26,439 nucleotides of DNA, taken from assembly GCA_943369755.1 (NCBI GenBank), contig CALROG020000047.1, positions 1 through 26,439 of the forward strand, written 5' to 3'. The stretch's first letter is position 1. The number at the start of each line of letters is the position of its first letter. The position numbers were made by a program, and so were the translations under genes. This document shows positions 1 to 6,502 of this stretch, piece after piece. Below the pieces are notes generated by a model, which had not been told where the DNA came from, did not search any database, and worked only from the letters and a program-made list of their open reading frames with translations. Source of the stretch: CALROG01 sp943369755 (GTDB lineage: Bacteria; Pseudomonadota; Gammaproteobacteria; Burkholderiales; Burkholderiaceae_C).

Positions 1-239
1 AGCACCTGCGGGATCAGTGGTTTGCCGTCGTGCCATTGGTCTACCAGTTGTTGCTGGTTCCAGGCGTCGGCTTCCCAGAACGGTGGCTCCTGTTGCAGGT
101 AGTTGATGCAGTCGGCCGGGCGCAGAAACAGCTTCACATGCCAATGGCGCGGCAGCACCAGTGCCAGCATTTCCAGATAGTCGGAGTCGTCGTCCAGGAA
201 CACCACGGCTCCAGGGCGTTGAAACAGGGGAAAGCTCAT
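1..239 (-). CDS. Receiver-like response regulator, PhcR/RqpR-type (partial, N-terminus only)
   Basis: The first 79 codons, from ATG at 239, run off the window edge. The fragment begins MSFPLFQRPGAVVFLDDDSD and continues into a helix and strand (YLEMLALVLP, WHVKLFLRP). This matches the first beta-alpha-beta of a CheY-like receiver, and the DDD triplet would be the acidic metal pocket. No canonical phospho-acceptor Asp-x-x-Met-Pro segment follows within the visible part. Instead there is a Trp/Gln-rich stretch (FWEADAW, QQQLVDQWHDG), as I recall for PhcR-like regulators with an extended loop. It starts 15 bases after the kinase stop on the same strand, so it is the likely cognate partner. The output domain is unseen and the family name rests on memory. 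Confidence 0.72.
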   Translation of the reverse strand, partial: MSFPLFQRPGAVVFLDDDSDYLEMLALVLPRHWHVKLFLRPADCINYLQQEPPFWEADAWNQQQLVDQWHDGKPLIPQV

Positions 240-254
240 AGGTGGCCCATTGTG

Positions 255-1622
255 CTAGTCCAGCAGCGGCAATTCAATGGTGAATATCGCGCCCCGTGCG
301 ACCTCTGACTTGACCCGGATAGCGCCGTTGGCATCCTGGATGACGCGCTCGCAAAACGCCAGGCCCAGGCCGTGGCCGGAACCGCGATCGGTTGAAAAGA
401 AAGGTTCAAAAATGCGTTGCTGCAGATCCGGAGCAATCCCGATACCGCGGTCACTCACTACGATGCGGCCACGCCCGTGCAATGTTCCCACCTCCACCAC
501 CAGGTCCCCTGGGTTGGTAGCAGTGCTGGCGGCGGCGAGCGAACGCAGCGCGTTCTTGACCAGGTTGTCGATCACCTGCGAAAACAAAGCATGGGAGCCG
601 CGGAAGCGGAAGTCACGCCGCACATGCAGCGTCACGCAATCTCGCTCGCGGTTGCTGCGGTACGGGTACTCGGCCAGGACCTCACGCACCAGTACCCCCG
701 CGTCGATGGCTTCCTTGTATTGGGGCAGCCGCAACAAGCGGGCATTGGCAATCTGGGTGTCGATCTGGTGGTTCATGTTGCGCACCAGGGTATGCAGGCG
801 CGTCATCAGCTGCTCAAGCCGACGGGCCGTCGCCTCGGGCGTTTGCAGGGTCTCGCCTTTGACGGCGTCGCCGATCAGCGACATCGTGGCCAGCGGTGTG
901 CGCAGTTCATGCGCCATGATTCCCATGGTGGTAAGCGTATGGTTGACTTGTTCGCGCCGCAGGTTGGAAGACGAAATCCCCAACGCCAGCGCCATGTACC
1001 AGCTAAATCCCATCACCACGGTGTTGGTGGCGACCAGCTCCGGTGGCATTGATGCCAGCTCGGGGCCGAAGGCCTGGAAGGCCAGCCAGGCAACAAGCCC
1101 ACCCGAAATTGAACCCAGTGTTGAAATGCGCCAGTCGGTCAGGTGGTAGTAAATGAGGAACATTGCGCTCATGCTGGCCAGCCAGACCGCATTACCTCCG
1201 TTGCACAGGTACATCCATGAAAAGAATACCGGCAAGGTGAGCCAAAAGATCAGCGTGAAAAGCACGGCCGAGCGCTTGCTGGGCGGGTTGCTGCTGAAGG
1301 GTTTGTAGAACAGCAGAAACAAACCCAGGGCACCCATCAGCATTCGCAGATCCAGATGCTCGTAGGGTTGGGGTAGCAGTTCGGCCCAAAACAGGTAAAA
1401 CAGCGGGTGCCCGACTGCGGTGGAAAGTCCCAGCGCCCTGATGCGCCAACGCGACGGGTGCAAGATCGGCTCGATCAGTGGCCGCGCCAGCTCGTTGTCA
1501 ACCGTCGCCCGCACCGCCGCCGCCGCACGAGCGCGCAGGCGACGCGCTGAAGACCAGAGGTCAGGCCCTTGCGTGGGTGTGGTGGAAGTAGGTTTTGTCA
1601 CGGGCAATGATGATATTGTCAC
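255..1622 (-). CDS. Six-TM sensor histidine kinase, CqsS/LqsS/PhcS-like
   Basis: About 455 residues. A short cytoplasmic N-terminus is followed by six hydrophobic segments, the first including GHPLFYLFW and then LLPQPYEHLDLR, which I recall as the hallmark of quorum-sensing kinases CqsS, LqsS and PhcS. There is no large periplasmic domain. The kinase core follows: H-box MAHELRTPL with the phospho-accepting His near residue 238, N-box DNLVKNALRS, and G-boxes SDRGIGIAPD, FEPFFS and GHGLGLAF. Family members sense diffusible lipids (alpha-hydroxyketones, 3-hydroxy fatty acid methyl esters); the ligand here is unknown. GTG at 1622 is chosen because the open frame further upstream would overlap the divergent LuxR gene. 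A GAGG sits only 2 bases before it, so GTG at 1601 is also possible. No ligand synthase is beside it in the window. Confidence 0.85.
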   Translation of the reverse strand: MTISSLPVTKPTSTTPTQGPDLWSSARRLRARAAAAVRATVDNELARPLIEPILHPSRWRIRALGLSTAVGHPLFYLFWAELLPQPYEHLDLRMLMGALGLFLLFYKPFSSNPPSKRSAVLFTLIFWLTLPVFFSWMYLCNGGNAVWLASMSAMFLIYYHLTDWRISTLGSISGGLVAWLAFQAFGPELASMPPELVATNTVVMGFSWYMALALGISSSNLRREQVNHTLTTMGIMAHELRTPLATMSLIGDAVKGETLQTPEATARRLEQLMTRLHTLVRNMNHQIDTQIANARLLRLPQYKEAIDAGVLVREVLAEYPYRSNRERDCVTLHVRRDFRFRGSHALFSQVIDNLVKNALRSLAAASTATNPGDLVVEVGTLHGRGRIVVSDRGIGIAPDLQQRIFEPFFSTDRGSGHGLGLAFCERVIQDANGAIRVKSEVARGAIFTIELPLLD

Positions 1623-1649
1623 AGCCTCACACGCGAACGGACCAACTAC
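1623..1649. promoter_or_regulatory. Very short divergent gap between kinase and LuxR genes
   Basis: Only 27 bases separate the GTG of the kinase and the TTG of the LuxR-type gene. Promoters for one or both must therefore lie partly inside the opposing coding sequence, or a start lies further inside a gene. I see no convincing -35/-10 pair here. The GGA at 1639-1641 could be a weak ribosome site for the LuxR gene. Confidence 0.4.
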
Positions 1650-2321
1650 TTGATCGGCGTACCTGTTAACTTTGACAGCGTCAGTCTGGACGGCATTCTC
1701 AGCGACTGGATCTGTGCGCTGCGCGAATTCTCGGTGGAAGCCGTGGTCGTGTTGGGCCCGGACCCGTTCGGAACGGTACAGGACCGCCAGGTACTTGCGG
1801 TGCACCCCCCTGTGATGGTGGATGCCGCCACTGCACTTGCGCAAAGCCGTGACTTCGGCTCACCGTGGCGCGAGTCAGATGCGCCGCTGGTGGCCTGGCA
1901 ACATATCGCCAAGTCCGACCATTTGAGCGCCGAGCGTTGGCGTTTGCTGGCCTTGGCACACGGTTACCAAACCGTCATTCGGGTTGAATTCTCGCTGCCG
2001 GGCGGGCGTGCATTTGAATGCTTCATGTTCAGCCCGCGCGAGCTCAATGACCGGGCCGAGGCGGCGTCGCTGGTCTGGTCGGCGCTGAATATCTGGCCGC
2101 TGGTCAAGCGTGCAATTGCCCAGGCCCGCTGCACCTTGAGCCCGCGCGAGCGGGAATGCCTCGTATTGGCGTTTGAAGGTCTGACAGCGCGCGAGACCGC
2201 TGCCCGACTGAACTGCAGCGACCGCACGGTCAACTACCACATTGCCAACGCGATGAGCAAGCTCAAGGTGGACAACAAGATGGCGGCCATCCAGCGCGCT
2301 TGCTGGGTCGGTGCGATATGA
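1650..2321 (+). CDS. LuxR-type transcriptional regulator (solo)
   Basis: 223 residues. The C-terminal ~65 residues are a clear LuxR/GerE helix-turn-helix: LSPRERECLVLAFEGLTARE, then ETAARLNCSDRTVNYHIANA and MSKLKVDNKMAAIQRA. The N-terminal ~150 residues have the size and ending of an autoinducer-binding domain (LALAHGYQTVIRVEFSLPGG). I do not see the conserved W-x3-Y/D-P pattern of AHL receptors, so the ligand could be something else or absent. TTG at 1650 is the only start available between the upstream in-frame stop (1611-1613) and the conserved body. No luxI-like synthase is in the window. The divergent arrangement with the CqsS/PhcS-like kinase suggests a shared cell-density circuit, which is inference. 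Confidence 0.88.
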   Translation: MIGVPVNFDSVSLDGILSDWICALREFSVEAVVVLGPDPFGTVQDRQVLAVHPPVMVDAATALAQSRDFGSPWRESDAPLVAWQHIAKSDHLSAERWRLLALAHGYQTVIRVEFSLPGGRAFECFMFSPRELNDRAEAASLVWSALNIWPLVKRAIAQARCTLSPRERECLVLAFEGLTARETAARLNCSDRTVNYHIANAMSKLKVDNKMAAIQRACWVGAI

Positions 2322-2378
2322 GGCACCCGAAGGTTTATATTGCGAGCCAAGCAGCATCGCTGCGTAGTTGAGCACGCC

Positions 2379-3314
2379 ATGACCGATCACGACCAAACTG
2401 CCTCCCTGATGTCGCCCGCCAAGCTGGCCCGCATGCGGCCCAAGGCGGGCGCGTCGCCTGGAGCCTGGCTTGACCAGATGGCTGCCGACGTGGGCCGCCT
2501 GCAGGTGGAAAACCTGATCGAAGTTCAGCAGGCGCTTGAATCCCAGGCCAAGGGGCGGGACCTGAGCGCCGTGCGCGGATCGCTCGAAGCGCTGCTCACT
2601 GCCCAGCAACAACTGGACTTCAATCTGCTGCAAACCCGTGGCTGGTGGGCCCGCACCACTGGCAAGGCGCGCAGCCACGGCACTGAATTTTCTGCCCAGG
2701 TGGACCAAATTTCCGACGCCACCAAGGCACTGGGCACGCTGGCCAGCCAGCTCCAGAAGAAGCAACCGGGCGAAACCGTGGTGACCGAGCGCACGCTGGT
2801 GGACATGGAAGTCGAGTACCGGGCGCTAGACCAGCTGGTCGACCAGGGGGCCAAGTGGCTGCAGGACATGCGCACCCAGCTCAAGCAGCGCCATGCTGCA
2901 GCCTCGGCCGACCCGGCAGCCCAGCAGCAAGTGCGTGAAGACGCGGCGCGCTGCGAGATTTTGGTTGCGCGACTCAAAGCTTTGCGCGCGCTTAGTGCGG
3001 TGGCGCGTGCCGGGCTGGCGCAAACCCGCGAGGTACTGGAACTGCGCGGCGTGCTGGCGCAGCACCTTGCGCAGACCATGCCGGGCACCTTCAAGAGCTG
3101 GAACACACGCCTCTCGGTACTGGCCAGCGCGGCTGCAGACGGGGCCGATGGCCCAGCGCTGAGCGTGGAGGCACCGACTGAAATTCACCAGCAAATGCAA
3201 CAGCAAACCGTGCACGCGGCGGAGCAGTCTGCGCGCCTGCTCGGGCTGGAGCAGGCACTGGCGGTAACGTTAACGACGCTGGGACAGCAACTGGCTGACG
3301 CCAACCAGGGCTGA
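2379..3314 (+). CDS. Conserved hypothetical helical (coiled-coil) protein upstream of coaX
   Basis: I do not recognise this 311-residue protein. ATG at 2379 is preferred over a TTG at 2340 because it follows the 57-base gap after luxR and gives a compact cytoplasmic protein. The sequence is nearly all Ala/Leu/Gln/Glu-rich helix with heptad-like stretches (LAQHLAQTM; EIHQQMQQQTVHAAEQSARL). There is no signal peptide, membrane segment or Cys cluster. A conserved-looking aromatic patch, FNLLQTRGWWARTTGKA, sits near residue 85 and resembles the segment before the transmembrane region of toxic-anion-resistance (TelA) proteins. TelA-like helical organisation is possible, but I cannot confirm membership. 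It ends two bases before coaX, so the two are co-transcribed and probably translationally coupled. Confidence 0.75.
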   Translation: MTDHDQTASLMSPAKLARMRPKAGASPGAWLDQMAADVGRLQVENLIEVQQALESQAKGRDLSAVRGSLEALLTAQQQLDFNLLQTRGWWARTTGKARSHGTEFSAQVDQISDATKALGTLASQLQKKQPGETVVTERTLVDMEVEYRALDQLVDQGAKWLQDMRTQLKQRHAAASADPAAQQQVREDAARCEILVARLKALRALSAVARAGLAQTREVLELRGVLAQHLAQTMPGTFKSWNTRLSVLASAAADGADGPALSVEAPTEIHQQMQQQTVHAAEQSARLLGLEQALAVTLTTLGQQLADANQG

Positions 3315-3316
3315 GC

Positions 3317-4084
3317 ATGGGTTTTCTTGCGATTGACGTGGGCAACACCCGCCTGAAGTGGGCGCACTATGCCGCAGCCCGCCCCGGCCTTGCGCCGTTG
3401 GCACAAGGTGCCGAATTTCTGGAAAACATCGAGAAGCTGGCCGATGGCCCTTGGGCTGATTTGCCAGCGCCCGCTCGAATGTTGGGCTGCATCGTCGCGG
3501 GCGATGCCATGAAGCGCCGGGTAGAAGAACAAATGGAACTGTGGGACGTGGCCCCGCAGTGGGTGGTGTCCAGCATTGCGGAGGCGGGCTTGACCAATGG
3601 CTACGACCACCCCACACGCCTGGGCAGCGACCGTTGGGTGGCCATGATCGGTGCCTGGCACCGCGTGGTGGCGCGCGGCCCGGCCCGGCCCCTGGTGGTG
3701 GTGATGGTCGGGACCGCCGTGACCGTGGAGGCCATTGATGTGACCGGTCGCTTTCTTGGCGGCCTGATTCTTCCGGGCCACGGCATCATGCTGCGGGCGC
3801 TGGAGTCCGGCACCGCAGGCTTGCATGTGCCGACCGGCGAGGTGCGTGAATTCCCCACCAACACCAGTGATGCCCTGACCAGTGGTGGCACCTTTGCGAT
3901 TGCGGGAGCAGTGGAACGCATGGTTCAGCATGTGCGGCAACACTGTGGTGCCGAACCGGCCTGCATCATGACCGGTGGCGCGGGCTGGAAGATGGCCCCC
4001 AGCATGTCGGTGCAGTTCGAGCTGGTTGACAGCCTGATCTTTGACGGCCTGCTGGAAATCGCGCAGCGCCGCCAGACCGGTTGA
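3317..4084 (+). CDS. coaX: Type III pantothenate kinase
   Basis: 255 residues, normal for the CoaX family (ASKHA fold). It phosphorylates pantothenate with ATP, the first committed step of coenzyme A synthesis, in the cytosol. The N-terminal phosphate-binding motif is AIDVGNTRLKW (residues 5-15). The pantothenate/catalytic motif RLGSDRW lies at 101-107 with the conserved Asp105. The second phosphate motif VGTAVTVEAID is at 131-141, followed by the GGLILPG loop. ATG at 3317 lies 2 bases after the preceding gene's stop, which implies coupling. In many betaproteobacteria coaX follows birA, but here the upstream gene is the helical protein and no birA is visible. The 3' side is convergent with the M14-like gene, across a copy of the 57-bp repeat. 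Confidence 0.95.
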   Translation: MGFLAIDVGNTRLKWAHYAAARPGLAPLAQGAEFLENIEKLADGPWADLPAPARMLGCIVAGDAMKRRVEEQMELWDVAPQWVVSSIAEAGLTNGYDHPTRLGSDRWVAMIGAWHRVVARGPARPLVVVMVGTAVTVEAIDVTGRFLGGLILPGHGIMLRALESGTAGLHVPTGEVREFPTNTSDALTSGGTFAIAGAVERMVQHVRQHCGAEPACIMTGGAGWKMAPSMSVQFELVDSLIFDGLLEIAQRRQTG

Positions 4085-4093
4085 AGCGTCAAG

Positions 4094-4150
4094 TTGCTAT
4101 ATTTTTAATAGTGGCTCACGCAGTATCCATGCGGGCTACAGCCTGAATTG
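4094..4150 (+). repeat. 57-bp dispersed repeat, copy 1 (intergenic)
   Basis: It begins TTGCTAT and contains the core GTGGCTCACGCAGTATC followed by GCGGGCTACAG. It aligns without gaps to 13635-13691 (10 mismatches by hand) and, inverted, to 11730-11786. A short inverted element (CTAT...ATAG) lies at its start. It occupies almost the whole gap between convergent coaX and the M14-like gene. It has no coding potential of note. Confidence 0.85.
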
Positions 4151-4151
4151 A

Positions 4152-5249
4152 TCATTTACTCAAGCCATCAACAGCCTGAAACAGCGACTGCCGTGCCTGG
4201 CTGATAATCTGGCCCTTCCAGCCATCGGTGTCGGTGTAGAACGCGTCCATCATTTGCTGCTTGATCTGTGCCGCCAGCACCGCTGGTGCCTCGGGGTGCT
4301 GGTGCAGCCAGTGTTCGGCGCGCAGCGCCTGCATGACATCCAGCACCGGCACAGTGCCGTATTCCATGGCAATGCCGGTGTACTCGGCCTGCGGGCACTC
4401 GTCGTAGACAGCCGTCCACATCAAGCCGGTCAGCAACGCCGAGGTTGACGAGCCGTCGTAGATCGAGGTAACTGGCGTTGCGCCCGCCGCACCCCACCAG
4501 TCACGTGCGCGTGCCAGGGCCGTTGCGTCGTCTTTGCCTGCATAGATGCGCTCGCCATGTCCGTTGGGCCCCAGCCCGGTATGGATGTCGATCCAGCCAA
4601 TGCGGCTGGCCTGGCCACCGTGCTGGCGCAGAACGCCGCGCAGCGTCTGGTTGCTCCAGGTCGGCGCGGTGCCACCAAAAAACAGGCCTTGCGCAAACTC
4701 GTGCTGGCCGCCTGAGATGGCGGCCTGATAGGCCAACGCGCCGCGCTGCGCAAGGTAGCGCTCGATGGCGGCCACGTTGTCGGCTGCCGGCGGCCACTGC
4801 GGCGGCAGCAGCAGTGGGTGGACTTCGCGGTAAGCGGCGTTTTGCGGCAGTGGTTTGCTGAAGTCCTGGAAGTTGCGGTTCAGGTCCACGTTTTCGTGGG
4901 TGGTGCGGCGTATATGTGAGAAGCCGTAGGGGTTGAGCGCGTGGATATAGAGCACGGCCACGCCCTGGTCGCGGGCCTTCGCGCGCCACTCGGCGTCGTG
5001 CAATGCAAACACCTGTACGCCAGTGCCGCAGTAGCCCTCGACTCCGTGGCACGCGCTGGTCAGCAACAACACATGGGCAGCATCTGCGGGGCCGTCCCGC
5101 GCAATGTCCATGGCCAGTGTTTCGCCGTCTCTGCCCTTGAGCGGATGGACATGCGATTCAACCGAAAGGCCTGCGCTTGCCGCTGCCTCCAGAAACTTGA
5201 CGCGGGCTTGCGCGTAGGTAGACGAAAACGCCTGGGTGACTTCGATCAC
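4152..5249 (-). CDS. DUF2817/M14-like zinc carboxypeptidase-family protein
   Basis: 365 residues of the succinylglutamate-desuccinylase/aspartoacylase-like branch of M14 metallopeptidases (DUF2817). Visible motifs are the zinc-binding SACHGVEGYCG, then HENVDLNRNF, then WIDIHTGLGPNG supplying a second His, and AMEYGTVP with a likely catalytic Glu near the end. The family cleaves peptide or amide bonds at C-termini; the substrate is unknown. There is no signal peptide, so it is probably cytosolic. GTG at 5249 is chosen over an ATG at 5270. It has a perfect AAGGAG five bases upstream and overlaps the upstream M20 gene's stop as GTGA, giving a translationally coupled amidohydrolase/peptidase pair. 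Confidence 0.88.
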   Translation of the reverse strand: MIEVTQAFSSTYAQARVKFLEAAASAGLSVESHVHPLKGRDGETLAMDIARDGPADAAHVLLLTSACHGVEGYCGTGVQVFALHDAEWRAKARDQGVAVLYIHALNPYGFSHIRRTTHENVDLNRNFQDFSKPLPQNAAYREVHPLLLPPQWPPAADNVAAIERYLAQRGALAYQAAISGGQHEFAQGLFFGGTAPTWSNQTLRGVLRQHGGQASRIGWIDIHTGLGPNGHGERIYAGKDDATALARARDWWGAAGATPVTSIYDGSSTSALLTGLMWTAVYDECPQAEYTGIAMEYGTVPVLDVMQALRAEHWLHQHPEAPAVLAAQIKQQMMDAFYTDTDGWKGQIISQARQSLFQAVDGLSK

Positions 5250-6442
5250 GCTGGCTCCTTGGCCAGCCATTCTTCGGCCAGGCGCACCCAGTAGGTGGCT
5301 CCCAGCGGGATCAGGTCGTCATTGAAGTCGTAGCTCGGGTTGTGCAGCATGCACGGCCCGCCGCCGTGGCCCATTTCGCGGTGCCCGCCGTCGCCATTGG
5401 CAATGAAGCTGTAAGCCCCGGGCCTGGCTTGCAACATGAAGGCGAAGTCTTCAGCGCCCATGGTGGGCTCTTGCGTCTCCACGTTGGCCTCGCCGACGAT
5501 AGAGACCATGACCTTGCGTGCGAATTCGGCTTCCCGTGCGTGGTTGATGGTCGGCGGGTAGTTGCGCACAAACTCAAACTCGCACTGGGCGTCGTGGGCA
5601 GCGCACACATGCTGCGCCACCTGCTTCATGCGCTGTTCGATCAAATCCAGCACCTCCAGCGTGAATGTGCGCACCGTGCCCTGAAGCTCGCAACTGTCGG
5701 GCACCACGTTGGTGGCTTCGCCGGCGTGGATCATGGTCACGCTGATCACGCCCGCGTCAATCGGCTTCTTGTTGCGGCTGATGATGGTCTGAAAGGCCTG
5801 CACCATCTGGCATGCAATAGGCACCGGGTCGATCCCGTTATGCGGCAACGCCGCGTGGCTGCCCTTGCCACGAATCGTGATCTTGAATTCGTTGCTCGAC
5901 GCCATCACGGGCCCCGGGCTCACTGCAAATTTGCCCACCTGCGTGCCCGGCCAGTTGTGCATCCCGAAGACTGCCTCCATCGGGAATTGCTCGAACAGTC
6001 CGTCGGTGATCATTTCGCGCGCCCCGCCGCCGCCTTCTTCGGCCGGTTGAAAGATCAGGTAGACCGTGCCGTCAAAGTTGCGGTTCTTTGCCAGGTGCTG
6101 GGCCGCAGCCAGCAGCATGGCGGTGTGGCCGTCATGGCCGCAGGCGTGCATCTTGCCCGCGTGCTGGCTGGCGTGCGCAAAGCTGTTGAACTCCTGCATG
6201 GGCAGCGCGTCCATGTCGGCGCGCAGGCCAATGGCGCGACCCGAGCTGCCGTTTTTCACGATACCGACCACGCCGGTTTTACCCATGCCGCGATGGATTG
6301 GCAGGCCCCATTCGGTGAGCTTTTGGGCCACAACGTCGGCGGTGCGCAGTTCCTCAAAACACAGTTCAGGGTGGGCGTGAATGTCACGCCGGATGGCCGC
6401 GATGCCCGCAGCCTGGGTAAGCAGTGAGTCAATAATTTTCAT
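5246..6442 (-). CDS. M20 family amidohydrolase (hippurate hydrolase/N-acyl-amino-acid deacylase type)
   Basis: 398 residues, a typical length for the M20D group (HipO, IAA-amino acid hydrolase, N-acyl aminoacylase). It hydrolyses N-acyl or N-aroyl amino acids using two divalent metals. Metal and catalytic motifs in order: RDIHAHPEL, RADMDALPM, HACGHDGHTAMLL, QPAEEGGGGA, MHNWPG, GKGSHAALPHNGIDP (dimerisation domain), GAEDFAFML and MLHNPSYDFND. All expected ligands are visible. There is no signal peptide. The ATG start has only a weak Shine-Dalgarno. Its stop overlaps the downstream M14-like gene start, so both are expressed together. The gene is divergent from argE, a related M20-family deacetylase, across 60 bases. 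The exact substrate cannot be told from sequence. Confidence 0.93.
   Translation of the reverse strand: MKIIDSLLTQAAGIAAIRRDIHAHPELCFEELRTADVVAQKLTEWGLPIHRGMGKTGVVGIVKNGSSGRAIGLRADMDALPMQEFNSFAHASQHAGKMHACGHDGHTAMLLAAAQHLAKNRNFDGTVYLIFQPAEEGGGGAREMITDGLFEQFPMEAVFGMHNWPGTQVGKFAVSPGPVMASSNEFKITIRGKGSHAALPHNGIDPVPIACQMVQAFQTIISRNKKPIDAGVISVTMIHAGEATNVVPDSCELQGTVRTFTLEVLDLIEQRMKQVAQHVCAAHDAQCEFEFVRNYPPTINHAREAEFARKVMVSIVGEANVETQEPTMGAEDFAFMLQARPGAYSFIANGDGGHREMGHGGGPCMLHNPSYDFNDDLIPLGATYWVRLAEEWLAKEPA
5255..5260 (-). promoter_or_regulatory. Ribosome binding site deciding the M14-like start
   Basis: AAGGAG on the minus strand, five bases before the GTG at 5249. It lies inside the last codons of the M20 gene and argues against the ATG at 5270. 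Confidence 0.75.
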
Positions 6443-6502
6443 GCGCCAAGTCTATCGATACCCCTACCCGGACGCCATCGGGAAACTACGTGACAATTTC
6501 AC
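6443..6502. promoter_or_regulatory. Divergent promoter region between M20 amidohydrolase and argE
   Basis: 60 bases separate the two start codons, so promoters for both directions must lie here or in the gene ends. The perfect 8-bp palindrome TATCGATA at 6453-6460 is the only notable element and could act as a -10-like or operator sequence. No clear -35 accompanies it. Confidence 0.4.

Noticed and set aside
1623..1844. 74-codon N-terminal extension of the histidine kinase
   Set aside because: It would overlap the start of the divergent LuxR gene and has no membrane segment or domain; GTG 1622 or 1601 is more sensible.
1650..2321. Canonical AHL receptor paired with a LuxI synthase
   Set aside because: No luxI-like gene is in the window and the usual AHL contact pattern is not seen, so it is called a LuxR solo of unknown ligand.
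4094..4150. Repeat copies as a CRISPR array or an insertion sequence
   Set aside because: The copies are single, kilobases apart, in both orientations, with no spacers, terminal inverted repeats or transposase nearby.
5342..6427. 361-codon plus-strand frame opposite the M20 amidohydrolase
   Set aside because: Antisense to a gene with all metal-binding motifs; composition is His/Val/Ala-rich shadow sequence with no ribosome site.
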